From Bacilli bacterium (GTDB lineage: Bacteria > Bacillota_I > Bacilli_A > RF39 > UBA660), in contig CAAGCO010000004.1 in assembly GCA_900768345.1 (NCBI GenBank), forward strand, positions 25,268 through 89,267: DNA of 64,000 bases, read 5' to 3'. Each line of letters starts with the position of its first letter. Positions within the stretch are counted from its first letter, which is position 1. Positions 1 through 9,358 of the stretch are shown here, one piece after another. Under the pieces are notes generated by a model. That model was given only the letters and a program-made list of their open reading frames with translations. It searched no databases and was not told the DNA's origin. A program made the position numbers and the translations under genes.

Positions 1-18
1 ATTTAGATAGGAGAAATC

Positions 19-285
19 ATGAAAGATAATACTCTTGTACTTAAGAATTCTTTTGGAGAAAAACAGGAATATAGAATACTTTTAGATATAGAAGATACAA
101 CTAATAATGTTAATTATGTTATATATACTGATGATGAAGTAAATAAAGATGGGGATGCTGTTTGCTATGCATCAACATATGTTTTGAGTCCTAAAGGTAA
201 TATGACTAAATTAAAACCAGTTGAGACAAAAGAAGAATTTGATTTTATTAGTAAAATATTAGACTCTTTAGAAGGTGGAAAATAA
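19..285 (+). CDS. yrzB: DUF1292 protein (YrzB family)
   Basis: An 88-residue acidic cytoplasmic protein with no catalytic motif in sight. Length, the run of beta-strand-like segments and position directly before mltG match the DUF1292/YrzB family, which in Bacillus sits between yrrK (ruvX) and mltG. A GGAG ribosome binding site precedes the ATG, and the stop codon overlaps the mltG start by one base, so the two are co-translated. The molecular function of the family is unknown; the assignment rests on context plus overall sequence look. Confidence 0.8.
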   Translation: MKDNTLVLKNSFGEKQEYRILLDIEDTTNNVNYVIYTDDEVNKDGDAVCYASTYVLSPKGNMTKLKPVETKEEFDFISKILDSLEGGK

Positions 286-1373
286 TGAAAAAGAAGGTTT
301 TTAGTGTGAAAAAATTTATAGCATTTTTGTTTTTTTTATGTTTAATTATTTGTGGTGCTTTGGTTGGTAGTTATTTTTATTTAATTACTGGTGGTAAAGA
401 TAATGAAACAGTAAATATTTATGTTAATGAGGGAGATACATATAGTACAATATCAAAAACACTTAAAGATAACGATTTAATTAAATCAGAACTAGCATAC
501 AAAATATATATCAAATTAAATAAACCGGGTAATTTAGAATATGGAGATTATGTACTTAAAAAATCATATAGTGTTGAAGAATTAGTTAATACTTTAGAAA
601 AAGGAAGTGTTGATTTAAGAAAAACTAAGACAGTTACTTTTGTAGAAGGCAAAAATATGAGGTATGTTATCTCTAGAATAACTAGTAATTTTAATATTTC
701 AGAGAAAGAAATACTTGATAAATTAAGCAATACTAAATACTTAGATAGTTTAATAAATGATTATTGGTTCTTAACTGATGATATTAAAAATAAAGATATT
801 TATTATTCACTTGAAGGATATTTATTTCCAGACACATATGAATTTTATGAAAGTGCTGATATAGATGATATATTTAGAACTATGCTTAATAATACAGAAA
901 AGAAACTTGAAACATATAAAAGTGAAATAAAAAAGAGTAAATATAGTATTCATGAAATGATGACACTTGCATCTATTATAGAACTTGAAGCTGGTAAAGC
1001 TGATGACAGAAAAGGTGTAGCTGGTGTATTTTATAATAGACTTAATAGTGGTTGGAGTCTTGGTAGTGATGTAACTACATATTATGCTGAAAAAATAGAC
1101 AATTGGACTAGAGACTTAAAAACTAGTGAATTAAATAGTTGTAATGCTTATAATACTCGTAGTAGTTGTATGACTGGTAAACTTCCAGTTAGTCCAATTT
1201 GTAATCCAAGTGTAGGATCAATAGAAGCAGCAATAGAACCAACAAATCATAAATATTATTACTTTGTAGCTGATAAAAATGGTAAAACATACTTTACTAA
1301 GAGTGACAGTGAACATGCTAGTAAAGTTAGAGAGTTAAAGAGAAACGGATTATGGATAGAATATCAAAGTTAA
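285..1373 (+). CDS. mltG: Endolytic murein transglycosylase MltG
   Basis: Membrane-bound lytic transglycosylase that cleaves nascent peptidoglycan glycan strands and so sets where synthesis stops. One N-terminal transmembrane segment lies at about residues 10-31, followed by an extracellular LysM-like part and the YceG/MltG catalytic domain. The signatures EGYLFPDTYEF and ASIIELEAG are present, and E233 in the latter is the expected catalytic glutamate. The length of 362 residues is normal. It is the second gene of the operon and overlaps trmR by 22 bases, so translation is likely coupled. The order mltG-trmR-trhP1-trhP2-greA is the same as in Bacillus. Confidence 0.95.
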   Translation: MKKKVFSVKKFIAFLFFLCLIICGALVGSYFYLITGGKDNETVNIYVNEGDTYSTISKTLKDNDLIKSELAYKIYIKLNKPGNLEYGDYVLKKSYSVEELVNTLEKGSVDLRKTKTVTFVEGKNMRYVISRITSNFNISEKEILDKLSNTKYLDSLINDYWFLTDDIKNKDIYYSLEGYLFPDTYEFYESADIDDIFRTMLNNTEKKLETYKSEIKKSKYSIHEMMTLASIIELEAGKADDRKGVAGVFYNRLNSGWSLGSDVTTYYAEKIDNWTRDLKTSELNSCNAYNTRSSCMTGKLPVSPICNPSVGSIEAAIEPTNHKYYYFVADKNGKTYFTKSDSEHASKVRELKRNGLWIEYQS

Positions 1374-1945
1374 TTAAAGAAATAGAAGAATATGGTATTA
1401 AAAATAATGTACCAATAATGAGTGAAGACACAATAGAAACAATTAAAAATATAATAACTGTTAATGAATTTCATACAATACTTGAAGTTGGGACAGCAAT
1501 AGGGTACTCGACAATATGTTTTGCGAGTACTCCTGGTGTTACCAATATAACAAGTATAGAAAGAGATCCTATCAGAGGTGCTATTGCAGTTAATAACGTT
1601 AAAGAAAGTGGACTTAAGAATATTACTCTTAGACATACAGATGCATTAGAAATTGAACTTGATGGTAAATATGACTTAATAATTATAGATGCAGCTAAGA
1701 GTCAAAATATGAAATTTTTTAATAAATTCAAAGAAAATTTAAACGAAGATGGTATAATCATAATCGATAACTTAAGTTTTCATGGATATGTTAATCAAGA
1801 AGAAAGAATAAAAAGTAGAAACTTAAGACAAATGGTAAATAAAATTAGAAAGTTTATAGACTTTTTAAATAATAATGAAGAATTTGCTGTAAAATATATA
1901 GAAGTAGGTGATACTTTAGGAGTATGCAAAAGAAAGAATATTTAA
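1352..1945 (+). CDS. trmR: tRNA 5-hydroxyuridine methyltransferase TrmR
   Basis: Class I SAM-dependent O-methyltransferase of the YrrM/TrmR family. It methylates 5-hydroxyuridine at tRNA position 34 to 5-methoxyuridine. The SAM-binding loop EVGTAIGYST lies near residues 45-54, and the acidic motif DLIIIDAAK with a following IIIDN is the usual metal/substrate region of this family. At 197 residues it is slightly shorter than Bacillus YrrM. Its start lies inside mltG and its end overlaps the next gene by 22 bases. The two following genes encode the hydroxylation partners, which supports the tRNA role over small-molecule methylation. Confidence 0.88.
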   Translation: MDRISKLIKEIEEYGIKNNVPIMSEDTIETIKNIITVNEFHTILEVGTAIGYSTICFASTPGVTNITSIERDPIRGAIAVNNVKESGLKNITLRHTDALEIELDGKYDLIIIDAAKSQNMKFFNKFKENLNEDGIIIIDNLSFHGYVNQEERIKSRNLRQMVNKIRKFIDFLNNNEEFAVKYIEVGDTLGVCKRKNI

Positions 1946-2727
1946 TAATACCTAATAAAAAAGAATTAGATTTATATACTAGTTATAATTTTAATACATT
2001 TATATTACCACTTGAAGGGTATAGTATAGGATTTAATGTATACTATACTATAGAAGAAATAAATGAATTAAGTTTAAAATATAATTTATATGTTATAATG
2101 AATAAATTCTTACATAAAAGAATAGAAGAATTTAGAAAAATATATAGTAAATTTAACTCTAATATTAAATTTATAGTTGAAGATATAGGTCTTACTGATG
2201 TAATAGAAAAAGATAGATTAGTACTATATGAAAATCATATACTTTCTAATTATAAAGCAATTAACTTTTTAGAAAGTTTAGATATTAAAAATGTTGTTAT
2301 TAATAATGATTTGACTATTAATGAACTTTTAGAAATACAAGAGAAGACTAAAAGTAATTTATATTATTTTTATGTTAGTAAGAATAGTTTGATGTATTCT
2401 AGACGTAATTTAGTAAGTAACTATAATAAATATTATAATTTAGATAATACTAATAGTTATAAGCTTACCGAGAAAGTTAGTAAGAAAGTTCTTGATATAT
2501 ATGAAGAAAATGACGGAAGTGTAGTGTATTTTGATAAGATATTCTGTGCTTCTAAGTATATAGATAAACTAAATATGAATTTAATAATTAATTTTACTAA
2601 TATAGATAGCACTAGTGAAAAAATAATACTTGAAGAATATAATAAAACTAATTTATGCAATTTAATAGATAGTGATTATTATTTCTTAGAGAATGATATT
2701 AAATATAAGGTAGGTGATATAAAGTGA
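1924..2727 (+). CDS. trhP1: U32-family protein, TrhP1-like partner
   Basis: By position this is the equivalent of Bacillus YrrN/TrhP1, which works with TrhP2 in making 5-hydroxyuridine at tRNA wobble position 34 from prephenate. The 267 residues look like a shortened, divergent U32 TIM-barrel: the first strands LIIPNKKEL and FILPLEG can be traced, but the cysteine cluster of the catalytic partner is absent. It overlaps trmR by 22 bases and the next gene by four bases (ATGA-type coupling). The divergence is marked, so the name comes mainly from gene order. Confidence 0.7.
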   Translation: MQKKEYLIIPNKKELDLYTSYNFNTFILPLEGYSIGFNVYYTIEEINELSLKYNLYVIMNKFLHKRIEEFRKIYSKFNSNIKFIVEDIGLTDVIEKDRLVLYENHILSNYKAINFLESLDIKNVVINNDLTINELLEIQEKTKSNLYYFYVSKNSLMYSRRNLVSNYNKYYNLDNTNSYKLTEKVSKKVLDIYEENDGSVVYFDKIFCASKYIDKLNMNLIINFTNIDSTSEKIILEEYNKTNLCNLIDSDYYFLENDIKYKVGDIK

Positions 2728-3899
2728 AATACGAATTATTATTGCCTGCTGGTGATCTAGCTCGTCTTAAGTTTGCCTTTATGTATGGAGCTGATGCTGT
2801 ATATATTGGTGGATATAATTATAGTCTTAGAGCTAATGCTAATAATTTTAGTTTAGATGAAATAAGAGAGGGAGTAGAGTTTGCTCATAAATTAAATAAA
2901 AAAGTATATGTAACTGTTAATATGGTATTTCATAATGAAGATTTAGATGGATTAGACGATTATTTAAAGGCTTTAGATGAAATAGGGATAGATAGTTATA
3001 TTATTAGTGATTTTGCAGTTATAGAGGCTATTAAACGTCTTAAAATTAAAACTTCATTCTTTATATCTACTCAAAAATCTATAACTAATTTAGAAGCAGT
3101 TAAATTTTATAAGTCTTTAGGGGCTTATAGAGTTGTTATGGCTCGTGAATGTAGTCGTGAAGATATAAAAAGAATAAAAGAAAATATTGATACTGAAGTA
3201 GAAGTATTTATTCATGGGGCTATGTGTACTAGTTATAGTGGAAGATGTGTTATGAGTAACTATGTCACACTACGTGATTCTAATCGTGGAGGATGTAGTC
3301 AAGTATGTAGATTTACTTTCGATTGTGGCAAAGATGAAGAGTATGCATTTTCCTCTAAAGATTTAAATATGATAGATTATTTAAGTGACATGATGGATTT
3401 AGACATTGAGTCATATAAAATAGAAGGTCGGATGAAGAGTCTTTATTATATTGCGACAGTAGCTAATGCATATAGAACTATAATTGATAAAAAGATAGAT
3501 GGAACACTTACAGAAGAAGATATTATTTATTATAAAAAAGTATTAAATAGAGTATCTAATCGTGAGAATATACCTCAATTTTATAATGGTATTGTTGGAG
3601 TGGAAGGACAATACTATACTGGGCGTCAAGAAGTAAGCAATAAAGATTTCTTAGGGCTTGTTAAGTCTTATGATGAAACTACTTCAGAAGCAGTAGTTGA
3701 ACAAAGAAATAAGTTTAGTGTAGGAGACACAGTTGAAGTTTTTGGACCTAATACTGTGACTAAAAAATTTAAAGTTGAATATATTATAAACAGTGATGAT
3801 GAAAAGGTAGAATCTGCTAGTCACGCACAAGAAATTATAAAAATAAAAATACCATTTAAGGTATATGAAAATGATATTATAAGGGTCAATATTGCTTGA
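2724..3899 (+). CDS. trhP2: tRNA hydroxylation protein TrhP2 (peptidase U32)
   Basis: A U32 'peptidase' family member of the TrhP2/YrrO type, needed for prephenate-dependent hydroxylation of tRNA uridine 34. The barrel start LLPAGDLARLKFAFMYGADAVY is intact in outline. The conserved cysteine region SGRCVMSNYV, RGGCSQVCRF and the later EGRMKS motif are present; this region binds the family's iron-sulphur cluster. The 391 residues are near normal length. It closes the operon. Its stop codon lies within the -35 box of the greA promoter, so the two transcription units abut exactly. Confidence 0.9.
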   Translation: MKYELLLPAGDLARLKFAFMYGADAVYIGGYNYSLRANANNFSLDEIREGVEFAHKLNKKVYVTVNMVFHNEDLDGLDDYLKALDEIGIDSYIISDFAVIEAIKRLKIKTSFFISTQKSITNLEAVKFYKSLGAYRVVMARECSREDIKRIKENIDTEVEVFIHGAMCTSYSGRCVMSNYVTLRDSNRGGCSQVCRFTFDCGKDEEYAFSSKDLNMIDYLSDMMDLDIESYKIEGRMKSLYYIATVANAYRTIIDKKIDGTLTEEDIIYYKKVLNRVSNRENIPQFYNGIVGVEGQYYTGRQEVSNKDFLGLVKSYDETTSEAVVEQRNKFSVGDTVEVFGPNTVTKKFKVEYIINSDDEKVESASHAQEIIKIKIPFKVYENDIIRVNIA

Positions 3900-3924
3900 C
3901 AAAACGCACATTTTATAGTATCAT
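3896..3924 (+). promoter_or_regulatory. greA promoter (sigma-A type)
   Basis: TTGACA at 3896-3901 and TATCAT at 3919-3924 with a 17-base spacer. The -35 box contains the TGA stop of trhP2. The predicted start is about 30 bases before the greA ATG. Confidence 0.75.
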
Positions 3925-3957
3925 TTTTTGGTAATGAGAAAGAGGTGGCAATTTGCT

Positions 3958-4428
3958 ATGAAAAAGAAAGAAATTTTTCTAACAAGTGAAGGTTATTTAG
4001 AACTTGAAAATGAATTACATTATTTAAAAACTGAAAAGAGAAAAGAAGTAACTCAAACTCTAAAAGAAGCAAGAGCTTTAGGTGATTTGTCAGAAAACTC
4101 TGAATATGAACAAGCAAGAGAAGATCAAGCAAATTTAGAAAAGAGAATAATTGAAGTTGAATATGCTTTAGAGCATGCAACTGTAATAGATAACGCTGAG
4201 AGTGACGGAACTGTAGGTATTGGATGCCAAGTTAAACTTAAGTATGAAGATGATGATGATACTGAAAGTTATAAAATTGTTGGTAGTCAAGAAGCAGATC
4301 CATTCAACAATAAGATTTCTAATGAAAGTCCAATAGCCGCTGCTATAATGGGTAAAAAAGTTGGAGATACTGTTGAAGTTTCATCACCTGATGGTGTTTA
4401 TAGCGTTCAAATAGTAGCAATAGGATAG
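3958..4428 (+). CDS. greA: Transcription elongation factor GreA
   Basis: GreA rescues backtracked RNA polymerase by stimulating cleavage of the 3' end of the transcript. The 156 residues comprise the N-terminal coiled coil with the acidic tip (DLSENSEYEQAREDQ) and the C-terminal FKBP-like domain ending in DGVYSVQIVAIG. The ATG at 3958 was chosen over an upstream in-frame ATG at 3928 because AGGTGG lies 9 bases before it and the protein then begins like other GreA proteins. It has its own promoter and a terminator that overlaps its stop codon. Confidence 0.96.
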   Translation: MKKKEIFLTSEGYLELENELHYLKTEKRKEVTQTLKEARALGDLSENSEYEQAREDQANLEKRIIEVEYALEHATVIDNAESDGTVGIGCQVKLKYEDDDDTESYKIVGSQEADPFNNKISNESPIAAAIMGKKVGDTVEVSSPDGVYSVQIVAIG

Positions 4429-4444
4429 TAAAATATCCTTTTTT
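4422..4444 (+). terminator. greA terminator
   Basis: Hairpin AGGATA / TATCCT with a 6-base loop, followed by six T. The left arm includes the greA stop codon. Confidence 0.75.
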
Positions 4445-4476
4445 ATACATTTAATATATAACGAGGGAGGGAATTT

Positions 4477-5721
4477 ATGAAAGATAGTTATACATTAAAA
4501 TTAGAGGGAAAAGAATGGAAAGATTGCTTAAAAGAAGCATTTGAAAAGAAAAGAAAAGATATCAAAATGGATGGATTTAGAAAAGGTCAAGTTCCATATG
4601 ATATTTATGTTAAAAAAGCAGGAGTAGAAACATTATATATGGATGCTGTTGATATGGCAGTAGATATGTTATATGCTAAATTACTTAGTGATCCTAAAAC
4701 TATTACTCCAGCAGCTACACCAGCTATCGATATTAAAGATATCGGACATGATCATATTGAGGTGGAATTTACTTTAGTAGCAAGTCCAAAAGTAGAACTT
4801 GGTAAATATAAAAAATTAGGAATTAAAAAAGATAAAGTACAAGTTACTGATGATGAAGTTGAACATGAACTTGGACATTTAAAAGAACAATTCGTAGAAG
4901 TTAAATCATTAGATGATGATGCTGCAGTTCGTGAAGGCGATGTTGCTGTTATTGACTTTGAAGGATTCAAAGATGGAGTAGCATTCAAAGGTGGAAAAGG
5001 AGAAAATTATTCATTAGAAATAGGTTCTCATACATTTATTCCTGGATTTGAAGAAGCATTAATCGGTCTTAAAAAAGGTGATAAGAAAGACGTTAATGTA
5101 GTTTTCCCTGAAAATTATCATAGTGAAGAATTAAAAGGACAACCAGTTGTATTTAAAGTAGAAGTTAAAGAAGTTAAAGAAAGAGTATTCCCTGAATTCG
5201 ATAAGGATTTCTTTGCTGACTTAAATGTTGGTGGAGTTGAATCTTTAGACGATTTAAAGAAATATATTAAAGAAAACAAAGAAGCAGAAAAATCTAAACA
5301 ATTAGAAGATGAATATTTATTTAAATGTTTAGATAAAGTAGTTAGTGATTCTAAGTTTGAAATTCCTGAAGAAATGACTGAAGATGAAACTAATAGATTA
5401 GTTAGAGAATTCTCAGAAAAATTACAATATCAAGGATTAAAATTAGAAGATTACTTAAAATATTGCAATACTAATTTAGATGATTTCAAAGCTACACTTA
5501 AAGATGAAGCTAATAAGAGAATTGGTTACAGATTAATTATGGATGCAGTAGTAGAAGCTGAAAATTTAGAAGTAACTGATGAAGAATTAGAAGCAGGTCT
5601 TGATGAAACTAGTAAACAATATGGAATGACTCGTGAAGAATTTGAAAAACAAATTGGTTCTAAAGAATTATTCAAATATGATTTATTAATGAAAAAAGCT
5701 ATGAAAGTTGTTACTGAATAG
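4477..5721 (+). CDS. tig: Trigger factor
   Basis: Ribosome-bound chaperone that meets nascent chains at the exit tunnel. The ribosome-binding signature GFRKGQVP sits at about residues 34-41. An FKBP-type prolyl isomerase domain follows (about 150-240, with GDVAVIDFEGF and FIPGFEEALIG), then the long alpha-helical C-terminal arms. At 414 residues it is close to the normal length. A strong GGGAGG ribosome binding site precedes it. The gene is monocistronic, flanked by terminators, and richer in acidic and lysine codons than its neighbours, as expected for a highly expressed chaperone. Confidence 0.96.
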   Translation: MKDSYTLKLEGKEWKDCLKEAFEKKRKDIKMDGFRKGQVPYDIYVKKAGVETLYMDAVDMAVDMLYAKLLSDPKTITPAATPAIDIKDIGHDHIEVEFTLVASPKVELGKYKKLGIKKDKVQVTDDEVEHELGHLKEQFVEVKSLDDDAAVREGDVAVIDFEGFKDGVAFKGGKGENYSLEIGSHTFIPGFEEALIGLKKGDKKDVNVVFPENYHSEELKGQPVVFKVEVKEVKERVFPEFDKDFFADLNVGGVESLDDLKKYIKENKEAEKSKQLEDEYLFKCLDKVVSDSKFEIPEEMTEDETNRLVREFSEKLQYQGLKLEDYLKYCNTNLDDFKATLKDEANKRIGYRLIMDAVVEAENLEVTDEELEAGLDETSKQYGMTREEFEKQIGSKELFKYDLLMKKAMKVVTE

Positions 5722-5733
5722 TAAAGTTTAATA

Positions 5734-5760
5734 AAACGTTCTTATATAGAACGTTTTTTT
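5734..5760 (+). terminator. tig terminator
   Basis: Nine-base-pair stem AAACGTTCT / AGAACGTTT with loop TATAT and a T-run. The next promoter's extended -10 begins two bases after the T-run. Confidence 0.9.
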
Positions 5761-5761
5761 A

Positions 5762-5770
5762 TGGTATAAT
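5762..5770 (+). promoter_or_regulatory. Extended -10 promoter of the TMEM43-like gene
   Basis: TGGTATAAT, a TGnTATAAT extended -10. No clear -35 is seen because that position is occupied by the tig terminator. The ATG follows after only 6 bases, so transcription should start at or next to the start codon. Confidence 0.75.
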
Positions 5771-5776
5771 CTTGTT

Positions 5777-6763
5777 ATGAAAAATATTATTAGAAAAGTT
5801 TTTGGAATTGTTTTTATAATTTGTTCAATTTTACTATTTATATGGAATGAAAATAAATTTATTGATAAATTAGTTCAAAGAGACGATATAAGTGATAAAT
5901 GTGTTTTTATTAAATCTACTAGTGTTGATAGTAAAAATGATGGTAAGTTAGTTGCTACGAATGGATACATTATACTAAATGATGATTTAGTAGATTCTTT
6001 ATTTAATGTAAGCGTTAGAACTTCTAAATTAGAAAGAGTAGTTGAGATGTATCAATATAGTGAAATACAAGAGGATCCAACTGATGAATCTTATACTTAT
6101 GAAACAGATTGGTATACTGAAATAATTGATTCAAGTAAATTTAAAAGTTCTGCATATACGAATCCTACTAGTATGTTATACGAAAATAAAACTTATTATA
6201 ATGATGCATATTTAGGGGCATTTAAACTTACAAATAGTCAAATAGATAAACTTGGCACTAAAAGTAGATACCTTGATTTAGATAGTGATTTTGCTAGTAA
6301 AAATAATTTAAACATATCAAATGAATATTATACAACTAGTGAAGATATTGATTTACCTGAAATAGGAGATATTAGAATAAGCTTTAGGTATAATAGTAGT
6401 TCTTCTGTTAGTGTTCTTGCAATGCAAAAAGAAAATACTTTTGATAGTTATAAACTTGATAATCAACTTATAAATAAAATATATAATGAAAAATTAACTA
6501 AAGATGAAATAATAAATAAATCTTATGATATTAGTACTTTATCTAGTTTAATTTTTAGGGTTATTTCTTTAGTATTATGTGTGATTGGAGTAATATTATT
6601 ATCTTTTAATATCATTAATAGTTTAATTATTTTATTATTATGTACTTCAATAATGTATTTTAAATATAATGTTGTGATTAGTATAATTTCATTGATTGTT
6701 TTTTTTGTACTTATAGTTATTCAGTATAAATTTATATACAAAAGAAAGAAAAATGTTATATAA
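5777..6763 (+). CDS. TMEM43/LUMA family membrane protein
   Basis: A 328-residue membrane protein resembling the TMEM43 (LUMA) family, named for a human inner nuclear membrane protein but also found in bacteria. There is one transmembrane helix near the N terminus (about 7-25), a large extracytoplasmic domain, and three or four hydrophobic helices at the C terminus (about 265-325). Family-like segments are the hydrophobic start followed by FIWNENK, then SKLERVVEMYQYSE, YETDWYTE and GDIRISFRYN. The bacterial role is unknown. The message looks leaderless: the ATG is 6 bases after the -10 and has no ribosome binding site. A small membrane protein gene follows 17 bases later. Confidence 0.75.
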   Translation: MKNIIRKVFGIVFIICSILLFIWNENKFIDKLVQRDDISDKCVFIKSTSVDSKNDGKLVATNGYIILNDDLVDSLFNVSVRTSKLERVVEMYQYSEIQEDPTDESYTYETDWYTEIIDSSKFKSSAYTNPTSMLYENKTYYNDAYLGAFKLTNSQIDKLGTKSRYLDLDSDFASKNNLNISNEYYTTSEDIDLPEIGDIRISFRYNSSSSVSVLAMQKENTFDSYKLDNQLINKIYNEKLTKDEIINKSYDISTLSSLIFRVISLVLCVIGVILLSFNIINSLIILLLCTSIMYFKYNVVISIISLIVFFVLIVIQYKFIYKRKKNVI

Positions 6764-6780
6764 TTAGTGTGGTGAATGAT

Positions 6781-7113
6781 ATGGAACAAATAATAGTAGG
6801 AATTATAATTTTTTTAGTTATAGTTGGTATTGTATTTTTTATAGTTGTAAGAAAACAGTTAAGTTCAAGTGATGAAAATATAAATATTAATATAACTCCA
6901 CTTGAAGACTCTAAAGTAAGTAATTATAATCAAAGTGATATAAATACACTTAATAGTCTTAATGATAATGTAATTACTAGTAAACCAAAAAGTACTAAAA
7001 TTAATATACCTGATTTTGATAAGAGTAAACCTATAGGTTATAAAGATTTAAGTCATATAAATAATACTTATGGTGATAGGGTTGCTCAAAGTAATAATCA
7101 AAATAATAAATAA
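6781..7113 (+). CDS. Small membrane protein, unknown
   Basis: A 110-residue protein with one N-terminal transmembrane helix (IIVGIIIFLVIVGIVFFIVV) and a hydrophilic Asn/Ser/Lys-rich cytoplasmic tail that looks disordered. I do not recognise the family. The ATG at 6781 is preferred over GTG at 6769, because GGTGA just upstream serves as ribosome binding site and the longer start would consume it. It lies 17 bases after the TMEM43-like gene and ends at a shared bidirectional terminator, so the two probably form one operon. Confidence 0.65.
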   Translation: MEQIIVGIIIFLVIVGIVFFIVVRKQLSSSDENININITPLEDSKVSNYNQSDINTLNSLNDNVITSKPKSTKINIPDFDKSKPIGYKDLSHINNTYGDRVAQSNNQNNK

Positions 7114-7138
7114 AAAGTTCTCATTTGAGAACTTTTTT
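7112..7138. terminator. Bidirectional terminator between small membrane gene and tex
   Basis: Stem AAGTTCTC / GAGAACTT with an A-run on the left and a T-run on the right, so it can stop transcription from both sides. It separates two convergent genes; the tex stop codon starts at its right edge. Confidence 0.85.
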
Positions 7139-9281
7139 AGTTGTTTGGATCAATTAGTGATAGAGATACTTTTTCTTTATCTTTGTTAATATCTATTACA
7201 TAACAAGTTACGATATCTCCAACACTTAATACTTCGCTTGGATGTTTTATAAATTTATTTGTTATTTTTGATATATGTACAAGACCATCGTTATGAAGCC
7301 CAATATCAATGAATGCTCCGAAGTCAACAACATTTCTTACTGTTCCTTCTAGTTTCATTCCTAGTTTTAAATTATCTATTGTAAGTATATCACTTTTTAA
7401 AAGTGGCATATCATAATCATCTCTAAAATCACGATTTGGTTGTTTTAGTGAATCAATAATATCATTTAGTGTAAACATATCAATATCTAATAATTTAGAT
7501 GTATCTGATATGTTTAATTTGTATAATTCTTTAATTAATTTTTCAGTACCTAAATCATTAGTAGTTAATCCTAAGTGTGATAAAAGTTTTAATGTTTTAT
7601 CATAACTTTCAGTATGTATATTTGTTTTATCAAGAGGGTTATCTCCATCTATTACTCTCATGAAACCTATTGATTGTTCATATACTTTATCATTTAATAG
7701 TTTTTTCTTTTTAATTTCGTCACGAGATTTAATTTTACCATTAGTCTCTCTATATTTAATTATTTTATCTATTGATGTTTTAGTAAGCCCTGAAATATAT
7801 TTTAATATAGAAGGGGAAGCAGTGTTGATGTTAACTCCTACATTGTTTACACATTTAGTAACTGTAAAATCTAAGGATTCACTTAATTTCTTTTGAGAAA
7901 CATCATGTTGATATTGACCAACTCCTATAGATTTAGGATCTATTTTAACTAGTTCATTAAGTGGGTCTTGTAGTCTTCTTGCGATAGATATTGCGCTTCT
8001 TTTTTCAACTGTTAAATCCGGGAATTCTTGTATAGCTAAAGGACTTGCTGAATATACACTTGCTCCTGCTTCTGAAACAATAGCATATTTGCAGTCATTT
8101 AGTTCTTTTAATGTTTCACTTACTAGTTTTTCACTTTCTCTTGATGCAGTTCCATTACCTATGGCTATAATATCTACATGATATTTTTTAATTAAATCTT
8201 TTAATACTGCTTTTGATTCTTCCCATTTATTATGTGGTTCATGAGGATATATAACTGAAATATTTAACACTTTTGAAGTAGGGTCAACTATAGCTAGTTT
8301 GCAGCCTGTTCTAAATGCTGGGTCAAAGCCTAATACTGTTTTTTCTTTCATAGGAGCAATTAATAATAGATTTTCTAAATTTCCTTTAAATACTTCTATA
8401 GATGCATCTTCACTTTGAAGAGTTAATTCATTTCTAATTTCACGTTCCATAGAAGGTTTTATTAATCTTTTATAACTATCTTTAATAGCATCTATTACAT
8501 AAAGTTTAACTGGACTTTCTTTCTTTATAAGTTTAGATTCTAAGTAAGATAAAATATCTTCATCATTTACATCTATACTTACAGATAATATTTTTTCATT
8601 TTCACCTCTGTTAATAGCAAGAACTCTATGAGGCTTTATATGTTTAACACTTTCTGTGAATTCATAATACATTTCATATACTTTATTTTCGTCATTTGAA
8701 TTCTTTTTTAGTTTTGAAGTAATAGTTGCATTCTTAAAATAATAATTTCTTATCCATTTTCTATAATATGCATTATCACTTATCCATTCTGCGATTATAT
8801 ATTTTGCTCCAGTTATAGCATCATCTATTGTTTTAACATTTTCGTTTAAGAATTTTTTAACTGAATCATCATTAAAAGTAGGTGGGAAACTCATTATTAT
8901 TTTAGCAAGTGGTTCAAGACCATTTTTAATAGCTTCAGTTGCTTTAGTTTTTTTCTTTTCTTTATATGGTGCGTATATATCTTCGACTTCAACTAACTTT
9001 TTAGCATTCATAATATTTTGCTTTATTTCATCAGTTAAAAGTCCCTTTTCATCAATTAATCTTATAACATCTTCTTTTCTTTTTAAAAGATTTACTTCGT
9101 ATTCATATACCTCATTAATTCTTCTTATTTGTTCTTCATCAAGTGCTCCTGTTGCTTCTTTTCTATATCTTGCAATGAATGGAATTGTATTTCCTTCACT
9201 TAATAAGTTAAGTACTGAAGTAGCTTGTTCGGCTTTTATATTTAATTCAGTACTAATATCTTTAATAATATTTTCGTTCAT
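7137..9281 (-). CDS. tex: Tex-family RNA-binding transcription accessory protein
   Basis: Cytoplasmic nucleic-acid-binding protein of the Tex/Spt6-like family, linked to transcription and RNA handling. The 714 residues match the usual size. In order: N-terminal helical region with FIARYRKEATGALDEEQIR, a YqgF/RNase H-like fold (about 320-450, with LGFDPAFRTGCKLA), helix-hairpin-helix repeats (NINTASPSILKYISGL), and a C-terminal S1 domain (about 638-712, with GTVRNVVDFGAFIDIG). It is alone on the minus strand and convergent with its neighbour. A GGAG ribosome binding site lies before the ATG. Confidence 0.95.
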   Translation of the reverse strand: MNENIIKDISTELNIKAEQATSVLNLLSEGNTIPFIARYRKEATGALDEEQIRRINEVYEYEVNLLKRKEDVIRLIDEKGLLTDEIKQNIMNAKKLVEVEDIYAPYKEKKKTKATEAIKNGLEPLAKIIMSFPPTFNDDSVKKFLNENVKTIDDAITGAKYIIAEWISDNAYYRKWIRNYYFKNATITSKLKKNSNDENKVYEMYYEFTESVKHIKPHRVLAINRGENEKILSVSIDVNDEDILSYLESKLIKKESPVKLYVIDAIKDSYKRLIKPSMEREIRNELTLQSEDASIEVFKGNLENLLLIAPMKEKTVLGFDPAFRTGCKLAIVDPTSKVLNISVIYPHEPHNKWEESKAVLKDLIKKYHVDIIAIGNGTASRESEKLVSETLKELNDCKYAIVSEAGASVYSASPLAIQEFPDLTVEKRSAISIARRLQDPLNELVKIDPKSIGVGQYQHDVSQKKLSESLDFTVTKCVNNVGVNINTASPSILKYISGLTKTSIDKIIKYRETNGKIKSRDEIKKKKLLNDKVYEQSIGFMRVIDGDNPLDKTNIHTESYDKTLKLLSHLGLTTNDLGTEKLIKELYKLNISDTSKLLDIDMFTLNDIIDSLKQPNRDFRDDYDMPLLKSDILTIDNLKLGMKLEGTVRNVVDFGAFIDIGLHNDGLVHISKITNKFIKHPSEVLSVGDIVTCYVIDINKDKEKVSLSLIDPNN

Positions 9282-9358
9282 AAATTATCTCCTTTTAGTA
9301 CCTTATAATTGTATCAAAAATATATATTTTTGTAATTAATTAAAACATTTTGTTTACA

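Noticed and set aside
7660..7896. Plus-strand open frame inside tex
   Set aside because: It is the mirror of the tex coding strand, has no ribosome binding site and no domain likeness; the same holds for the other antisense frames inside trigger factor, pbpB, the ABC exporters and clpB.
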